The position numbers and the translations under genes were made by a program. This document shows, piece by piece, positions 1 through 12,249 of a stretch of DNA of 64,000 nucleotides; within the stretch, counting starts at the first letter, position 1, and each line of letters begins with the position of its first letter. Origin of the DNA: Limnephilus marmoratus (taxonomy: Eukaryota; Arthropoda; Insecta; Trichoptera; Limnephilidae); assembly GCA_917880885.1 (NCBI GenBank), contig OU862909.1, positions 31,680,405 to 31,744,404 on the forward strand, given 5' to 3'. Under the pieces are notes generated by a model, which had not been told where the DNA came from, did not search any database, and worked only from the letters and a program-made list of their open reading frames with translations.

Positions 1-2250
1 ACGCCCAATAGAATGCAGACCGATACCCTGGAGCCAATCAAGATGTGAGTGGCTGCGACCGCCCTAGCCTAGGATGTAAGCGACGCACTGCCATGCAATG
101 ACAAGCCGGCCTACTTAAGAGTTGCTGTGACCGCCCCCGCCTAGATTCCCTTGGATACATAACAAACTCGAGAATATACATCATCTGGAGCGCAGCCCAT
201 CTCACATAATACACAACCAGCGTCCAGCGCAGCCTACATACTCCGATGCAAGAGCATTCCATCTCACGATGCGTGGCGGAAGATACCCAGCATGAATACT
301 TCGGTAACCAGATACTCTACTGCGGAACTTCAACAGCTGTCAAAGCGAGAATACATCTCTATCAAGACATTGGAATTGTCAGGCGTCTCTGTGTACCGGC
401 GCTTATTGTTTACAGTTTTTGTGCAGGCCTACAGGTCTTGTACATGTAATATTGACCTTGCAACATATTACATTTTGGGCACTAAGACAGAATCAGAAAA
501 ATAAGTTCAACATAGTTTCTTCGTCATACCATTTTATTTATTTTTTAATTTTAATAATGTTATCAGCAAGTTCTGCAAGTATTTCAGTTTTTTTGTTACT
601 GCTGTGTCGGCTAACGATTCCATTTTCAAACTGTGTTTAAACCACTTTGAGACGACTTGAGTCAATGGAAATGGCCTTGTAAGCCGAAACAGCTATAACA
701 AAAATAAAAACTAAAATACTTGTAGAACTTGAAAACAACATTATAAAATTTAATTTTAATTAAATTTTTAAAAATTAAATGGAGATTTACGAATTAAACA
801 AAAAAACAATTAATAATTCGTCATACCAGATTAGTAGGTTATTAATTATATACTGCAGACATAACGAATCCAATGTGACTTAGAAGGGTAGAAAATGTAC
901 AGCGGATGTACAAAGAAAAAGCGTGTGTAAGGAGAATATACATATGGAGAGAATATGAACTTCAAGTGCATATGAGAAGAAGTCGAGTATTCTGAGGGAA
1001 GATATGGATCTATCGAGAGATTGAAATACTTAAGTAAGGAATTGGATTATCATAAATGTACATATAGGCATGTATGAATGTGAAAGAACCTATTCGATAG
1101 AACGTAGAATTTTATGGCATACTTAAAAAGCGGGGAAATATCTACATTGTTCGGTAATTAAAAATAAAACATAACTTTTATAAACATTCCAATTAATAAA
1201 AAATAAAAAATGGCAAACCTTTTGGAGGAAATGTATTCCTAGACACATAAAAATTGAATATCTTTTTAAATCCACCAACCAATATTGGGCTACAAAATAC
1301 AGAGATCAATGAAAATTGAATGAACAAATAAAATTTATTCATTCTCCATTAAAGGGCAATAATTTATCCCTTGGTCCCCCCTTGTGTGGGCTGCGTAAGG
1401 TAGCAAATATTTGATCACAATAGCTGAGCCGGCGGGGTGGCCACAACCCCTTACATAAAATAAGCTATATTTGTTAAACAGGGGGTAGTTTGGCGTACTT
1501 ACATAATATATCAATTTTATTCAATATTTCTATGATTGAAAACTGGATAAATTTGTGGACTTCTTATTTGATAATAATATCTTTAAATAGTAGTAAGGCA
1601 CACGAAGAGTAAAATATGAACAAAATATCGTTTGACATATATTTCTAAGATCAGCTCAAAAATATTTGCTTTGGCCTAGAAATACCACACAAAAAGTTGA
1701 GCTAATTTCGCTATACCAGAGTTCATCTTTTGAGAATATTTCCTGCTTCATATATCACAAGACAATTGAATAGATTATTAAAGCTAAACAGCTCATGGCG
1801 GTAATAAAAATGCGAACTAAATACAGTTCTACCTTCGGACTCAGTAGAAATTGCATTGCTTCATAGCTCACCGTTGCTGGTTTAAATCTTGACTAAGATT
1901 AATACATTTATATAATATCAAAGATAAGAAAACATTTATAGTTATTTTTCTTTATTAATTGAATTGTTACTTACATAATTCGAGGATTTTTCGACCACCA
2001 TGCTAGGCACATACCCTTGTTGTGATAGTCGATATGTAGATATTCTGATTTTTAAAAGAAATAAATACAATCCCTGTACGAAAGTATAAGCTTACATAAA
2101 TAAATAAATAATAAACAAATAACGTTTTTCATCATCAGATTTTTTTTACAATATTATACATTTTGTTCTTTTATCATCGATACCTACTATTGACGAAAAG
2201 GTCACTGCTCAGCTACAATTCAGTGTTTGCAGCTGGTTTTCAGCGGTGCC
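1..2250. other. AT-rich DNA, no gene recognised
   Basis: Several 60-75-codon frames in the first 640 bases are probably chance. No splice-consistent exon, RNA gene or repeat shared with the rest of the window was seen. Confidence 0.6.
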
Positions 2251-2251
2251 T

Positions 2252-2286
2252 GCATATTAAAAGCTTGCATATGTCCGACAGCATAT
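2252..2286 (+). repeat. Left copy of a 35-bp direct repeat flanking the family A element
   Basis: CATATTAAAAGCTTGCATAT followed by GTCCGACAGCATAT. The same string with two changes recurs at 2764-2798 just after the element's A tail. Confidence 0.8.
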
Positions 2287-2301
2287 TTACGTATAATCAA
2301 T

Positions 2302-2760
2302 TTGGGAGGCAGGTATGGGTACCAACACATCTGCCATAGGTCACCTCAAGTGGTTCGCTGTGTTTGGTGACTTAGCAGGGGTGCACTCAGGGGTGCACTC
2401 AGGGGTGCCCGGGTTCATGGGGTGAGGTTAGTTCAGGTCTTGGTTGCCGATGCGTCTGCCCATTGACATCTGACGGGCAGGACCGAGAGAGGCTGATTGA
2501 TTGATCCTCTCCAGCCGGAATCTCTCACCCATCGCCTTGCACCGCGGTTTCAAAGATGGATTCCTACGTCCGTCACTCCTGGATACACTAATCCCCTGAT
2601 TCCTACCCACCCCTCATACCTACTTCCTTCCCAGAACTTCCTCTCCTTCCTTTCCTTAAAAAAACCTTCTACACAGCATCCCTAAGATGATATAAGCCCT
2701 GAGGGAAATTATTTTCCTCGGGGCCTCCTGTGTGAAGCTAATTTAAATAAATAAAAAAAA
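2302..2760 (+). mobile_element. Family A non-autonomous retroposon, complete copy
   Basis: A 459-bp element starting TTTGGGAGGC, containing CCCGGGTTCATGGGGTGAGG and CCGTCACTCCTGGATACACT, and a stem-forming CCCTGAGGGAAATTATTTTC segment, then ending in an A-rich tail. Seven related copies occur in this window, in both orientations and with variable 5' truncation, which is typical of poly(A)-directed retroposition. No coding frame is conserved. The type of promoter is unclear; no convincing tRNA head was seen. Confidence 0.8.
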
Positions 2761-2763
2761 CTT

Positions 2764-2798
2764 ACATATTAAAAGCTCGCATTTGTCCGACAGCATAT
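2764..2798 (+). repeat. Right copy of the 35-bp direct repeat
   Basis: Matches 2252-2286 with about two substitutions. Fifteen non-repeated bases separate the left copy from the element start, so it is not a textbook target duplication. Confidence 0.8.
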
Positions 2799-3491
2799 AG
2801 ATAATGATGTAGTTAGTCCTCCAGATTATATTTAATACAAAAACAGTAGATTATTATGAAACTATAAAAATCTAGACTAATACAATCCCATTAATCACTT
2901 GTGACGTGGAGTATCTTCCATAGAATCCGCATAGTTCTATAATTCCACAGTTCCACAGAATCCGGGGCTGTTAAAGCTCCCATTGTATGCGCAGGACCGT
3001 GCAGCCAAACAAAAAGCGTGATTTATGTCCTCGAGTAATGAAAATTCCATAGTGCGATGCGCGTGGTTATTACACAGTAAGAAGAGATTCACTCGCGAGT
3101 AATATGACAAGTTGGGATATTATATTGCAGGACCCCGAGTGTATTAGTCAAGTATTTAATACGAAGTTAATCCGCTAATAGTTCTTGTGTTATTTATTAT
3201 GGGAAGAAATACGCAATTACATCAACAACGATAATTTGAAAGTGAACAGCTATATATAATCCCATTAGTCTAAAAATCTGAGAGAGTTTCTGAAAATTAT
3301 AAAAATTTTAACAAAATCTAACGGTATTTTCTGATAGAGCTTTGTCGTTACGTAAAAGTCACAACCAAACTATCGATATGTTTTCTGCCTTCCTGTTAAG
3401 CTTATAAACTCCTAAGTCATATCGAGATTTTGCACAAGAGATTTGATAAGAGATGAGAGTTTTTGTAATATCTAACGGTTACAATTCCTAA

Positions 3492-3752
3492 AGGTAAGGG
3501 GTAAGATCATCGACTCGCAATCCGAAGGTCACCAGATCTATTATTTCACAATTAATTATTTAAAAATAATTAAAACATTGTATAAGATCTGTTCTCTGTT
3601 CTCTGTTCCAGTATCGCCCTGGTGTAAGATCACCATTCAGGATTGAAACATTGCTTGAAATTACCTTAGCCGTGTTTGATGACCAGACCTGAATAGCTAG
3701 GTACTTCTAGTTGGGACTCTTGTGCGGTATTCACATAAAAAATACGAAAAAA
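3492..3752 (+). mobile_element. tRNA-derived SINE (long family), internally deleted
   Basis: Retains part of the head (GACTCGCAATCCGAAGGTC), the CCCTGGTGTAAGATCACC core and the tail GGGACTCTTGTGCGGTATTC. About 100 bp of the pyrimidine-rich body between them is missing. Confidence 0.7.
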
Positions 3753-3759
3753 TAAAAAT

Positions 3760-4970
3760 TAAATAAAAAAATTGAAAACTGGTGGATTAATTTTTTAACA
3801 TAAGCCGAAAATTTGATTAATTTACGTTAATTATGAAAAAGCTGGATTTAAATCACAAATCTGAAGAAAGAATTAAGTTAAATTAAAAAAATTAAAGAGC
3901 AGCTCCATTTTTTTACTTTGAAAAAATGTTACCACCGTAAATAGATCTACAATGTCTAGCGAAAAATGTTTGTTTATTCAATTTTCACGCAGACTGCAAC
4001 AAATAACAGTAAAAATCAACAACTCTCGAAAGCGCAACAACAAAACACCGACCGCTTTATGCCCACATAATATAAAAGCGTCTAACAGGTTCCCCCTCGG
4101 CATGAATAATAATTCTGGATGGATATTAAAAAGTGGAAGAGATTAGCAACCCGAGCCCCACCCACCCAGCACCCCCAACTACACCCAGCTACAGTCAGAC
4201 ACTGTTACGGCCAGAATCCAATTTTCCTCGGGTGTAATTCACTCCGCTACATGGGATGAGGACGAGGAAGAATAACAAACCGAAACGCTAAGTGCACAGA
4301 GCATGTGCGCTTTAATAACACGGGAGGACTGGCTACACACTCGTGCACATGTCGTCGCGTGATTTTTAGCCAATCGCCGGATTGTTGATGGTGGCTTTGT
4401 GTAAGGGATGATAAAACAAATCGCATTGTGGAAGGGTTATCGTGGTAATTTCATGGTTACATCTGCAGCAAAGTGGACAAAAATATAAGGAAATATATTC
4501 TAAATATTATAATCTGTAATCCTTCTTACTACAACAATTACAATAATACACCAAATTGTGTGAATTGTTATTGAATTTAAGGTGAGCGTGCGAATGAATG
4601 ACATTATGGCGGTAAACATACACAACCCTAATAATTTTTTTTTGCTCAAAACTCACATTTTAATCATTTCCGGCGAATTCGTTACTATAATAACTTTTTT
4701 ATTCCAACGTAACACTTGGGATGTAAGTTCTTTGTATTTAAGATTAATAAAAACAATACCTTACCATTTATATATTTTACGTAGAACGATTTTAAAACTT
4801 TATAACCCGTTTTTCAGCTATAAAGTTAGCGGTAAGCATCAGATTTTATTTTTCTAGACGATGAATTAATAACTTCGGCAGTGCGACATGGAGACACATT
4901 TTAAATATTTGTAACTCGTTCTTCAGAATTAATTAAAATGAACGCGGCGGAAAGGTCGAATCTCCAGGCC
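3760..4970. other. AT-rich DNA, no gene recognised
   Basis: 4145-4210 is a C-rich patch (CCACCCACCCAGCACCCCCA) near GC-richer DNA at 4220-4400. The 91-codon frame at 4582-4857 is AT-driven and shows no domain. Confidence 0.55.
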
Positions 4971-4976
4971 TGCTAG

Positions 4977-5190
4977 GGTGAATTCGACCGTACGTCCATC
5001 CAATATGCCGTGCCGCGGGCGCTTATTTGTTTACACGCTTTCTTCACTTACGTCATTAAGATTCCCACATTATTTGTCTTCTTTTCTTTGATAGGGCAAA
5101 TTCGACAGTAGGTCCGTCCAATACACGGGTCGCGAGTCCCAATTTGTACACACGGCTTCTTTACTTACGTCGTTAAGATTCTGAATATAT
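4977..5190 (+). repeat. Diverged tandem duplication, about 119-bp period
   Basis: 4977-5073 and 5096-5190 share CGACCGTACGTCCATCCAAT / CGACAGTAGGTCCGTCCAAT, a TTTACACGC/TACACACGG segment and CTTACGTC(A/G)TTAAGATTC. The second copy runs directly into a family A fragment. Confidence 0.65.
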
Positions 5191-5220
5191 TTTAGGGTAT
5201 ATAGTCGTCTTAACAAAAAC

Positions 5221-5440
5221 ATTGCCTTGCACTGCAATGAGAGGGATAGATACATATGTCCGTCACTCCTGGATATACTGACCCCCAGATTCCTTTCCAT
5301 CACTCATACCTTTTTCCGTCCCAGAACTTCCTCTCCTTCCTTTCCTAAAAAGACCCTCCGCACAGCATCCCCAAAGATGACATAAGCCCTGAAGGGAATT
5401 ATTTTCCTCATGGCCTCATGTCTGGAGCTAATGTAAAAAT
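5221..5440 (+). mobile_element. Family A retroposon, 5'-truncated
   Basis: Begins within the element at GCCTTGCACTGCAATG and runs through CCGTCACTCCTGGATATACT to the CCTGAAGGGAATTATTTTCC 3' segment. Confidence 0.75.
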
Positions 5441-5444
5441 AAAC

Positions 5445-5690
5445 CCTCAGAACAACTCGTATAGGTCTCGTAGAAAGCATTGTGCCTCCCTTGCTATCGT
5501 AGTGAGAGTTATTACATACACGGAGTTAAAAAGAGAAAATGCTTTATATTCAAATAAAAAAATTAACCACAGAAGAAGTAAAATGTACGCTTTTATGAAA
5601 CCAAAGTATCGGATCTCAATTTGAAAAAAAATTATTAAATTTTGGATTTTTTATTGCAAAGCAAATATTACAAAGGAAATATTTCTGAGA
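5445..5690 (+). repeat. Dispersed repeat family C, copy 1
   Basis: CAGAACAACTCGTATAGGTC, ACGCTTTTATGAAACCAAAG and TTTATTGCAAAGC are shared in order with 41068-41300 and its continuation. No function was recognised. Confidence 0.6.
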
Positions 5691-5820
5691 AAATACGGTC
5701 GAGGCCTGAGGGGTTAAATGTGCATTTGCGTTTACGTGTTTTGTGAATACCTCATTAGATGAGAGGAGAACCTTTTTCAAAGTGTTCCTGAAACATAACA
5801 TAAGAAATATCGCAGATTCT

Positions 5821-5957
5821 TACCCAAACCTCATTCCTTTTTCCTTCCCAGAAATTCCTCTCCTTCCTTTCCTTAAAAAACCCTCCACACAGCATCCCCA
5901 AAGATGACATATGTCCTGAAGGGAATTATTTTCCTCAGGGCCTCCTGTGAGGAGATA
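5821..5957 (+). mobile_element. Family A retroposon, 3' fragment
   Basis: Only the last 140 bp of the family are present, from TCATTCCTTTTTCCTTCCCA to GGGCCTCCTGTG. It lies about 380 bp after the copy at 5221. Confidence 0.7.
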
Positions 5958-6285
5958 TTCAAGTACTGGATGTACACATGAGTATGTAATTTTAAACAGT
6001 TCTGGCAATGAATTTGGAAAAGTTGCAATTTACATTAGTTATTATTTTATAATTTTTCAACCGGCTTATACATGCTAAAAGGGCTTTTTTTTACTGAAAT
6101 ATGTTAAAGTAATCGGTCTTAATCATGATAATATTCAGGAAATCCTTCATGTTGAATGCTATGCGAATCACGCTCTTGTGTTTTACCATTCGGGGTAGTG
6201 GCTAAAGATTGTTCGAAGTTTCTTTGAAATCTCTAACTCTGGTTCAGCGCACTCTCTGGACCTCGGGCGTATATCGATAGAAGAT

Positions 6286-6340
6286 GGGAGGCTGAGAGGG
6301 AGACGGGGGTAGAGAAGGAGAGAGAGAGAGTCAGGGTTCG
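6286..6340 (+). repeat. GA-rich microsatellite-like tract
   Basis: Purine-rich DNA including GGAGAGAGAGAGAGTC. It could bind GAGA-type factors, but no other promoter signs were seen. Confidence 0.6.
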
Positions 6341-7060
6341 TCTTCAGTCTCGGCAGAAAGATGAAATTACAACGCTGGGTATGTTACTTTTGGTTTTTAG
6401 GCAAGATCTTATCAAAGTTCAGAGTATTTTTTTATTTTTTATTCGGTGATGATATTCTTGTATATAGAAGGTGATGCAATCCCACGAGTTCAATATTATA
6501 CATAAAATTTGTCAAAGTATATTTTAAAACCTTGTAAGATAATACCCAGAAAGAAAACAGAAATAACAATACAAAAAAGGACGAAAATGAAAATAACGTA
6601 AACCTTTTAGATATCTACGACATAAGAAATTGGCTCCATCACATGTAAACAGGGACTCTGCCCGAAGTGCAGTGCTGCCATCACAAGAGCATTGTCGCTG
6701 GAGGCTATAGTCGCGTTCTGTAGCTGGTGATCCGTTTTCTGATTAGTGTTTGGAATCAGGGAACGAGACCTTCTTCAAAGATTTCAGTGGCACTGCAATA
6801 CCAGGGCAATCCAAAAAGCATTCGGTATAAGTTGTTGTATTGTGCTTCCATTATTTTTGAGGTTGGTCCACAGCCGCGAGTTATATAGGCTGGTGCAGTG
6901 TTAAAAACGTACGTGTTCGTACGTATGTATACCTGTACCTGGTATAATCTTACCTGCGTTAAAAGGTTTCTTTTAAAGCAGGTAAGATTAATGTTGTGTA
7001 TTTATGATGCTTCATCCTCGCTATCTTTTCATCCAGAAATTTTTGTAATCTTGGTGACTT

Positions 7061-7255
7061 AATCTTACGAAGCATCGCACAAAAAGGAGACCGATTATAC
7101 TATACCCTTCTCTCGCAGGCTAAATCCTGTAGACGTATGTGTTTGTCTCAGTGCCGCTATTTTTCGTTACATCGAGTTTCAAATCGCAAGGTTGCTAAAG
7201 AGGTTTTCACTTCAAAAAGTTGCAATAATTTTCTGCGTTTTATATCTGAACTTAA
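7061..7255 (+). repeat. Dispersed repeat family B, copy 1
   Basis: Contains GGAGACCGATTATACT, CGCAGGCTAAATCCTGTAGA, TTCGTTACATCGAGTTTC and GAGGTTTTCACTTCAA, all shared in order with 18285-18462. There is no coding capacity; the type is unknown. Confidence 0.7.
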
Positions 7256-9259
7256 GAACCTTCATAATTTCAATAAATCTAAAAATTAGATAAAATTTAA
7301 TTTTCTCAGAAAACGATTCATTCTAACATTACTAGTTGTGAAAAGACTATTTTCTTCTAATTAGAAACATGATACTTAATGCATATTAAAGACCACACCA
7401 CGCAAATTCTGTCGTACAAAACGTACCGTCTTACTTATTAGATTCTTACGCGCCTGTTCGGCGTAGATATAGTACCCGATTTACGGCCGGTTCAACAATA
7501 CCTGTACTGTGGTAGTATGGAAGCTTTTCTTTATTCCGGCCTTAGGCGCGGCGTAATATTTACACCGCATTTATAAATAAGGGGGTTTAATGTACATCTT
7601 CACAGTTGTATAGTCCGAGTCTCGGCCACGTTCCGCCCGAAACGGCTTTATTATGATTCACGCAGAACTCGCACTCCTAACGACCCCGGGGAATTCGTTT
7701 CACACTATCCCTAAAAATCCAGCCTGGATGGTATTTAGGCCTCGGCATTTGGTTTGTACTTCCGCATACTCAGGAAGCAGTTGATAAGTTCAGATAAATC
7801 TAAACGGTCTTTTACTTATATCAGTATCTTCCGATTATTGAGACAGATTTACCAAGAATCCAGAAAGGAGGGACATGAATAAATTGATGTACACTCTTCC
7901 AATCAATTTCCACAGCTAGTGTTAAACTATAAGTGTCATTTGAGGTCACTATGTTATGGGATTTTTTCTTGGAAAATAAGCACAAATTTCGCATAACAAC
8001 TCATAATGACTATTTCTATTTTCATCGTTTAAATTCCAATTTAAAATCGAGGTTGCTCCAAGTCATACCGCATAAGGCTTTTTTCAAAATCAATGAATTT
8101 ATAAGAAAGTTTACAAATTTACATAATAATACAGTGTTTCAAACTATATACAAAACATTTTTAGTTTTACGAGAGTGTAACCTCTGGTGTGTAAAGGGGA
8201 TGCCTACATGAGAATTATTTTAAGAAGAGTAAAAAATATTAACAAGATACATTTATCATGTACAAACGTTGGCCTCAAAGTATCATAAATATTTACTATG
8301 CTTTTTAGAAATTAACTTTTTTTTTTCTACTTCAATTTTTTAAAAATCATTTTGTGGTGTCTTTTAACTGAATTAAAACAAATCACTTCGTAAAACACCA
8401 CTTATTTAATCAAAATTATCAATATGTTTCAAAACCAATGGTTTCTTCGCCAGGATAAAATATAAATGAAACTTCTTTTTTATGTGAATATTTTGTCATT
8501 ACTTGTTAAATCGTGTAAATAAAGTACAAATCACTAATTTAGTAAACAAAATAATTGACGATTTTCACGTTTGGTGAAAAAAATAGAATCCCTACCGCCG
8601 CAACTCTCAGAAATATATTTTGCAAAAGTTACTTATATTATTTTATTTTTAACAAGACATCCTCTTTTTGGATCACCTGGTAGGTAGGTATCCTATTCAA
8701 CCTCCACCCTTTTATGAGAGGAAGAGAATTCAGAGGAAAATAAAACCAAGAAACATATCTCAGAAATAGCAAGAAAATCAAAAATAAAACACATCAAATA
8801 ATGCCTACAAGGACATGGGGAAAGATTTCACTTCGCATGTTTCACCCCTTCACTCCGGCGCCGCTTCTGACAGACTTGCGTCAATTAAACACCTTCATGT
8901 TTCTGTATCATCGTACCATAAATTATATACGAGTGTTTTACCTCACAATATATTATTTTTATTCGAAGTATTTCGAACACAATATATACGAGTGTATATG
9001 AAAGATTTTTTCTTACACACCTGGGCAATTCCATGACAGTTTTAGGATATTTTAGAACAATCCTTTTTGGTTGTTTTTTTACACAAGGTGAAAAGATATT
9101 TTTATATAAATTTAGAACGTTCATTTTTATTTATCAGAAATAATATCATCTCTTTTCTGAAAGACAAGTAATCTCAAATCACCTTTCTCTCGTTGTAATA
9201 AGCCGAATTTATGAAAATAAACAAGTGATTCTGAGACGAGAACATAAAAACACTGATGA

Positions 9260-9419
9260 GTTGTTTCACGGAATTTTGACAATTTTTATATTTAAAATTC
9301 AAGTTATGTGAAAATTCTGTTATTATCCAATTACCAGAAGCAACCGACCTGTGTTTAAATAATCACAGAACTTGAATAGAACTTAAATATGATGAATTTT
9401 TCAAATTCTGTGAAACTAC
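9260..9419. mobile_element. Small TIR element (GTTGTTTCA family)
   Basis: Left end GTTGTTTCACGGAATTTTGA and right end TCAAATTCTGTGAAACTACC are imperfect inverted copies. The right end matches the element at 22480-22664. Confidence 0.55.
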
Positions 9420-9510
9420 CCGTGCCTAATACATTTTGTTACATAATTCACCTTGACAGCGTAGGAAGCTGATAAAAATCTACATATAGGTACTCAATGA
9501 AATTATGACC

Positions 9511-9620
9511 ATATTAGCGAAACTCAATTGAAAATCTGAAAACAGAAAAATCAGAAAAAGATACGGTCGTGATGTGACGATATCAGATTTTACAGATTTT
9601 CGATTGAGTTTGTTAATATT
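9511..9620. mobile_element. Small TIR element (TTAGCGAAACTCAAT family)
   Basis: Left ATATTAGCGAAACTCAATTG with AAAATCTG, and right CAGATTTTCGATTGAGTTTG with TTAATATT, form inverted repeats of about 28 bp. The left half recurs at 32354-32406 beside a tRNA-like sequence. Confidence 0.65.
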
Positions 9621-9696
9621 GTCTTCATTTAATTAAATATTACAATTTGAGGTTTTACTAATTAAGTTAAAAATGCACTAAATATATTCGATTTAT

Positions 9697-9742
9697 TTTT
9701 GGATTATTATGCCGTGTTGCGCTACCTCTTTCTTTAGCAACA
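9697..9742 (-). mobile_element. Fragment of the same Penelope-like terminal repeat
   Basis: Shares ATTATGCCGTGTTGCGCTAC and CTCTTTCTTTAGC with 17860-17905. It ends before the ribozyme-like core. Confidence 0.6.
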
Positions 9743-10027
9743 AAAATAAATTAATATAATCTAAATATATTGTTTTTGTACGAATTGTGCGAATTCTCAA
9801 AAGAGGAAATGTTTAAAATACTATTTACATGTCATATTATTTTGTCAAAATTGCTTTGTGAATAAATAAACCGATTTTTCCATATACCTAATTCAAAAGG
9901 AAACCATTGAGGTATTGTGATTTTACATTTTTTTGTGATATGGAACGAGAGCCCCAACCCGGAGCCTGTGGAACTACACAAACCCCATTTGTAGAATATA
10001 GTGAGACTGAAGAAGTGTCAGAAGAAA

Positions 10028-10165
10028 AATAGGTAGATTGGAAAGTACCTGGCTAATCATATTTAGTCACTAAACTTAGCTAAAACAATTTTTATCAAGA
10101 TTCCTATTTATATTGTGTTTCTCACCAGGGCGATACTAACAGTAGATTTAACTCTGGTAATGAAA
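10028..10165 (-). mobile_element. SINE body fragment (long family)
   Basis: Contains AGTACCTGGCTAATCATATTT and CACCAGGGCGATACTA in the order expected for the minus strand of this SINE. The rest is diverged or lost. Confidence 0.55.
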
Positions 10166-10890
10166 CCGTTGTAAGATGCGTTATTATTATCCCTAATTAA
10201 AACTTAATACGTCCTCCGCCACCCCGCCAAGCGAGTGTAATCAAGTGAGTTCATCGTCACCCGTCAAATTAATGTAACGCCATTAATTAATTACTATCTT
10301 CTGTTTATACTTCGCCAACGTGGTTGCAAGTTTCCCCGATATCGCAAATCTGGCGCCCAACACTATTCAATAACAGGCCTCCATTAATCAAGTCATTATA
10401 TCCAGGAGAGAGTTTATTGTTATTCAATCTCTGTATTAGAAAAGTTACCATTCTTTTTATTTATGTGTTACAGGTAGTTTATATTGTGTTTCTATTGTGG
10501 AAACAAAGATAACACGATTTGTTTGTATAATTTAAAAGAGCTTAATAAAGCTAGGACAAGTAAAGTAACGAAGTCAGATTGTCGGCAGATAAAAAATGAC
10601 TATTTTTATTCTTTTGAAAAACTATTTTGTTAATATGTTGAGATTGCTTGCAATGATAAGAAGTTTTTTTATTATTATTTGTTATTACTGCACTTCAGTG
10701 CAAATGCTACAATACAAAGTAACATGTTAAGTTTGTCAGCAGCTTAATAAAAATGTTGATGTAATCTATATGTTTTTAAAATACCTTTATTCGGTCGAAA
10801 AACTACTTTGTAGATATTAATAAATATATACTAATAAATATAGACGAAACATGAAACAAATTAAGATACAGAAAATAAAAAAGGTAACGG

Positions 10891-10960
10891 TCCAATTGGG
10901 AATCGAACCAACGATCTCTGTCTTACCGGAACAACCCACTAAACCTCTCGGCCAATGAAT
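10891..10960 (-). pseudogene. tRNA-like relic with CCGGTAA loop
   Basis: On the minus strand a leucine-like A box (TGGCCGAGAGG), a CCGGTAA anticodon-loop string and a B box (GGTTCGATTCC) are correctly ordered and spaced. The acceptor stem does not pair well. The anticodon-loop string matches the tRNA-like sequence at 32418-32489. Confidence 0.4.
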
Positions 10961-11689
10961 GATCACAAAGTTCTAAAGAATTTATTTACAACCTAGGTAG
11001 TATTTCGGATAAATATATCCGATTTTTATTTATATGGGATATTTATGGGGTACTTTTTCTACAAGTCTAGAATGAATATTCCGTTTAATTGGAAAAACTT
11101 TTGAAGGTTATACCCATCATCGTAATATCATTTAAGAAGAAGCAATAAATTTAATCGAAAAATGAAACAAAACATAAAAAGGTAACGGTCACAGATACAT
11201 ATATTATATAGTACTTAGTAGATAATTCTAAATTTGGTATTGGGAACATAAACAGTATAAATCATGGAGTGTTAGTGGGACTTGTTTTGACACCGTACTT
11301 CGCCCGGTGCTCCTTTAGTCATTACTTATTTAATAAACAACCAAAATTATAAATTACGCATTCGCGTGTGAGAAATTGTTTTTTGCAACCATTGTCTATT
11401 ATTACTAGTGACCCTCGTATAAAAAATTGTAAACGTTTCAATGTTCCAATGAAAAAATGAAAAAATTGAAAAAATGGAACAAATAATATTGCTTCTTGTC
11501 TACGCTGTGAAAATGAAATAAATGATATTTTTAAAAAATCTACAGGCGACGTATAAAACGACGTTAAAAACTGAAAGTAGTTGCGTTGTACTAAAAATTG
11601 CATTATTTTTTTTTTTATATTTCATTATACTGTTTGCGAGTTGTTTGAGAGTTTTTCTGCTTCATGAATAGGTATATTTTTTTATAAAG

Positions 11690-11870
11690 ACAAACATTCC
11701 TGGGTTACGAATAACCTGACAACATCCAAAAATCTCGTACTACCACCACACTAAGTGGAAAATGTTGATTGTGTCGTGATGGAGGACTTTTCAAGCCAAA
11801 GAATTGAACATACGACGTCTGGATGGGACCCAAACGCGATGCCAACTAGCCTCTGACCGGTCATGCTCTT
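11690..11870 (-). mobile_element. Dispersed repeat with tRNA-like head, copy 1
   Basis: Shares GGTTACGAATAACCTGACAA, CTACCACCACA and AAAATGTTGATTGTGTCGTG (with small changes) with 62565-62720. Read on the minus strand, GGCTAGTTGGCATCGCG and ATGTTCAATTC are spaced like A and B boxes, so a SINE origin is likely. Confidence 0.55.
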
Positions 11871-12060
11871 TATTATATTTAAGATAATATCACCTAGTAT
11901 TATTCTTTCGACTATTAGAATTTGTAATAAAAGAAAATTCAGCATCTTTTGTATCACACAGAGGAGCAAATCTTTCTGCAAATATCATTACACTCTTTCT
12001 CTCATACAAATTAAATTCCTCGCTTCACATCCGCGTCGAAAACAATTCACACTGTCATGC

Positions 12061-12230
12061 CCCTGAATGCAGCGCCCATTAAACGTCCTTATTGTCAAAA
12101 TACCAGAGTGGACTGGCCGCCATTCTGCCCGCTCCCTACCCCGAGCACATAATGGCCACTAGCTCTGATGACGACCCCGACGGGATTATGCACCATTGAA
12201 GCAGGGGGTATGGAGAGGACCCCGCAATTA
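12061..12230. other. GC-rich island 2
   Basis: Non-repetitive block with CCGCCATTCTGCCCGCTCCC and GACGACCCCGACGGGATTAT. No coding frame was recognised; it is a candidate conserved non-coding element. Confidence 0.35.
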
Positions 12231-12249
12231 AAGGATTATCGCAGGATTG

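Larger units (their letters stand above)
5960..9250. other. No gene recognised apart from repeat family B
   Basis: Outside 6286-6340 and 7061-7255 the DNA is AT-rich. A GC-richer patch at 7620-7740 (GGCCACGTTCCGCCCGAAAC) has no frame. The 92-codon frame at 7933-8211 has no recognised motif. Confidence 0.5.
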
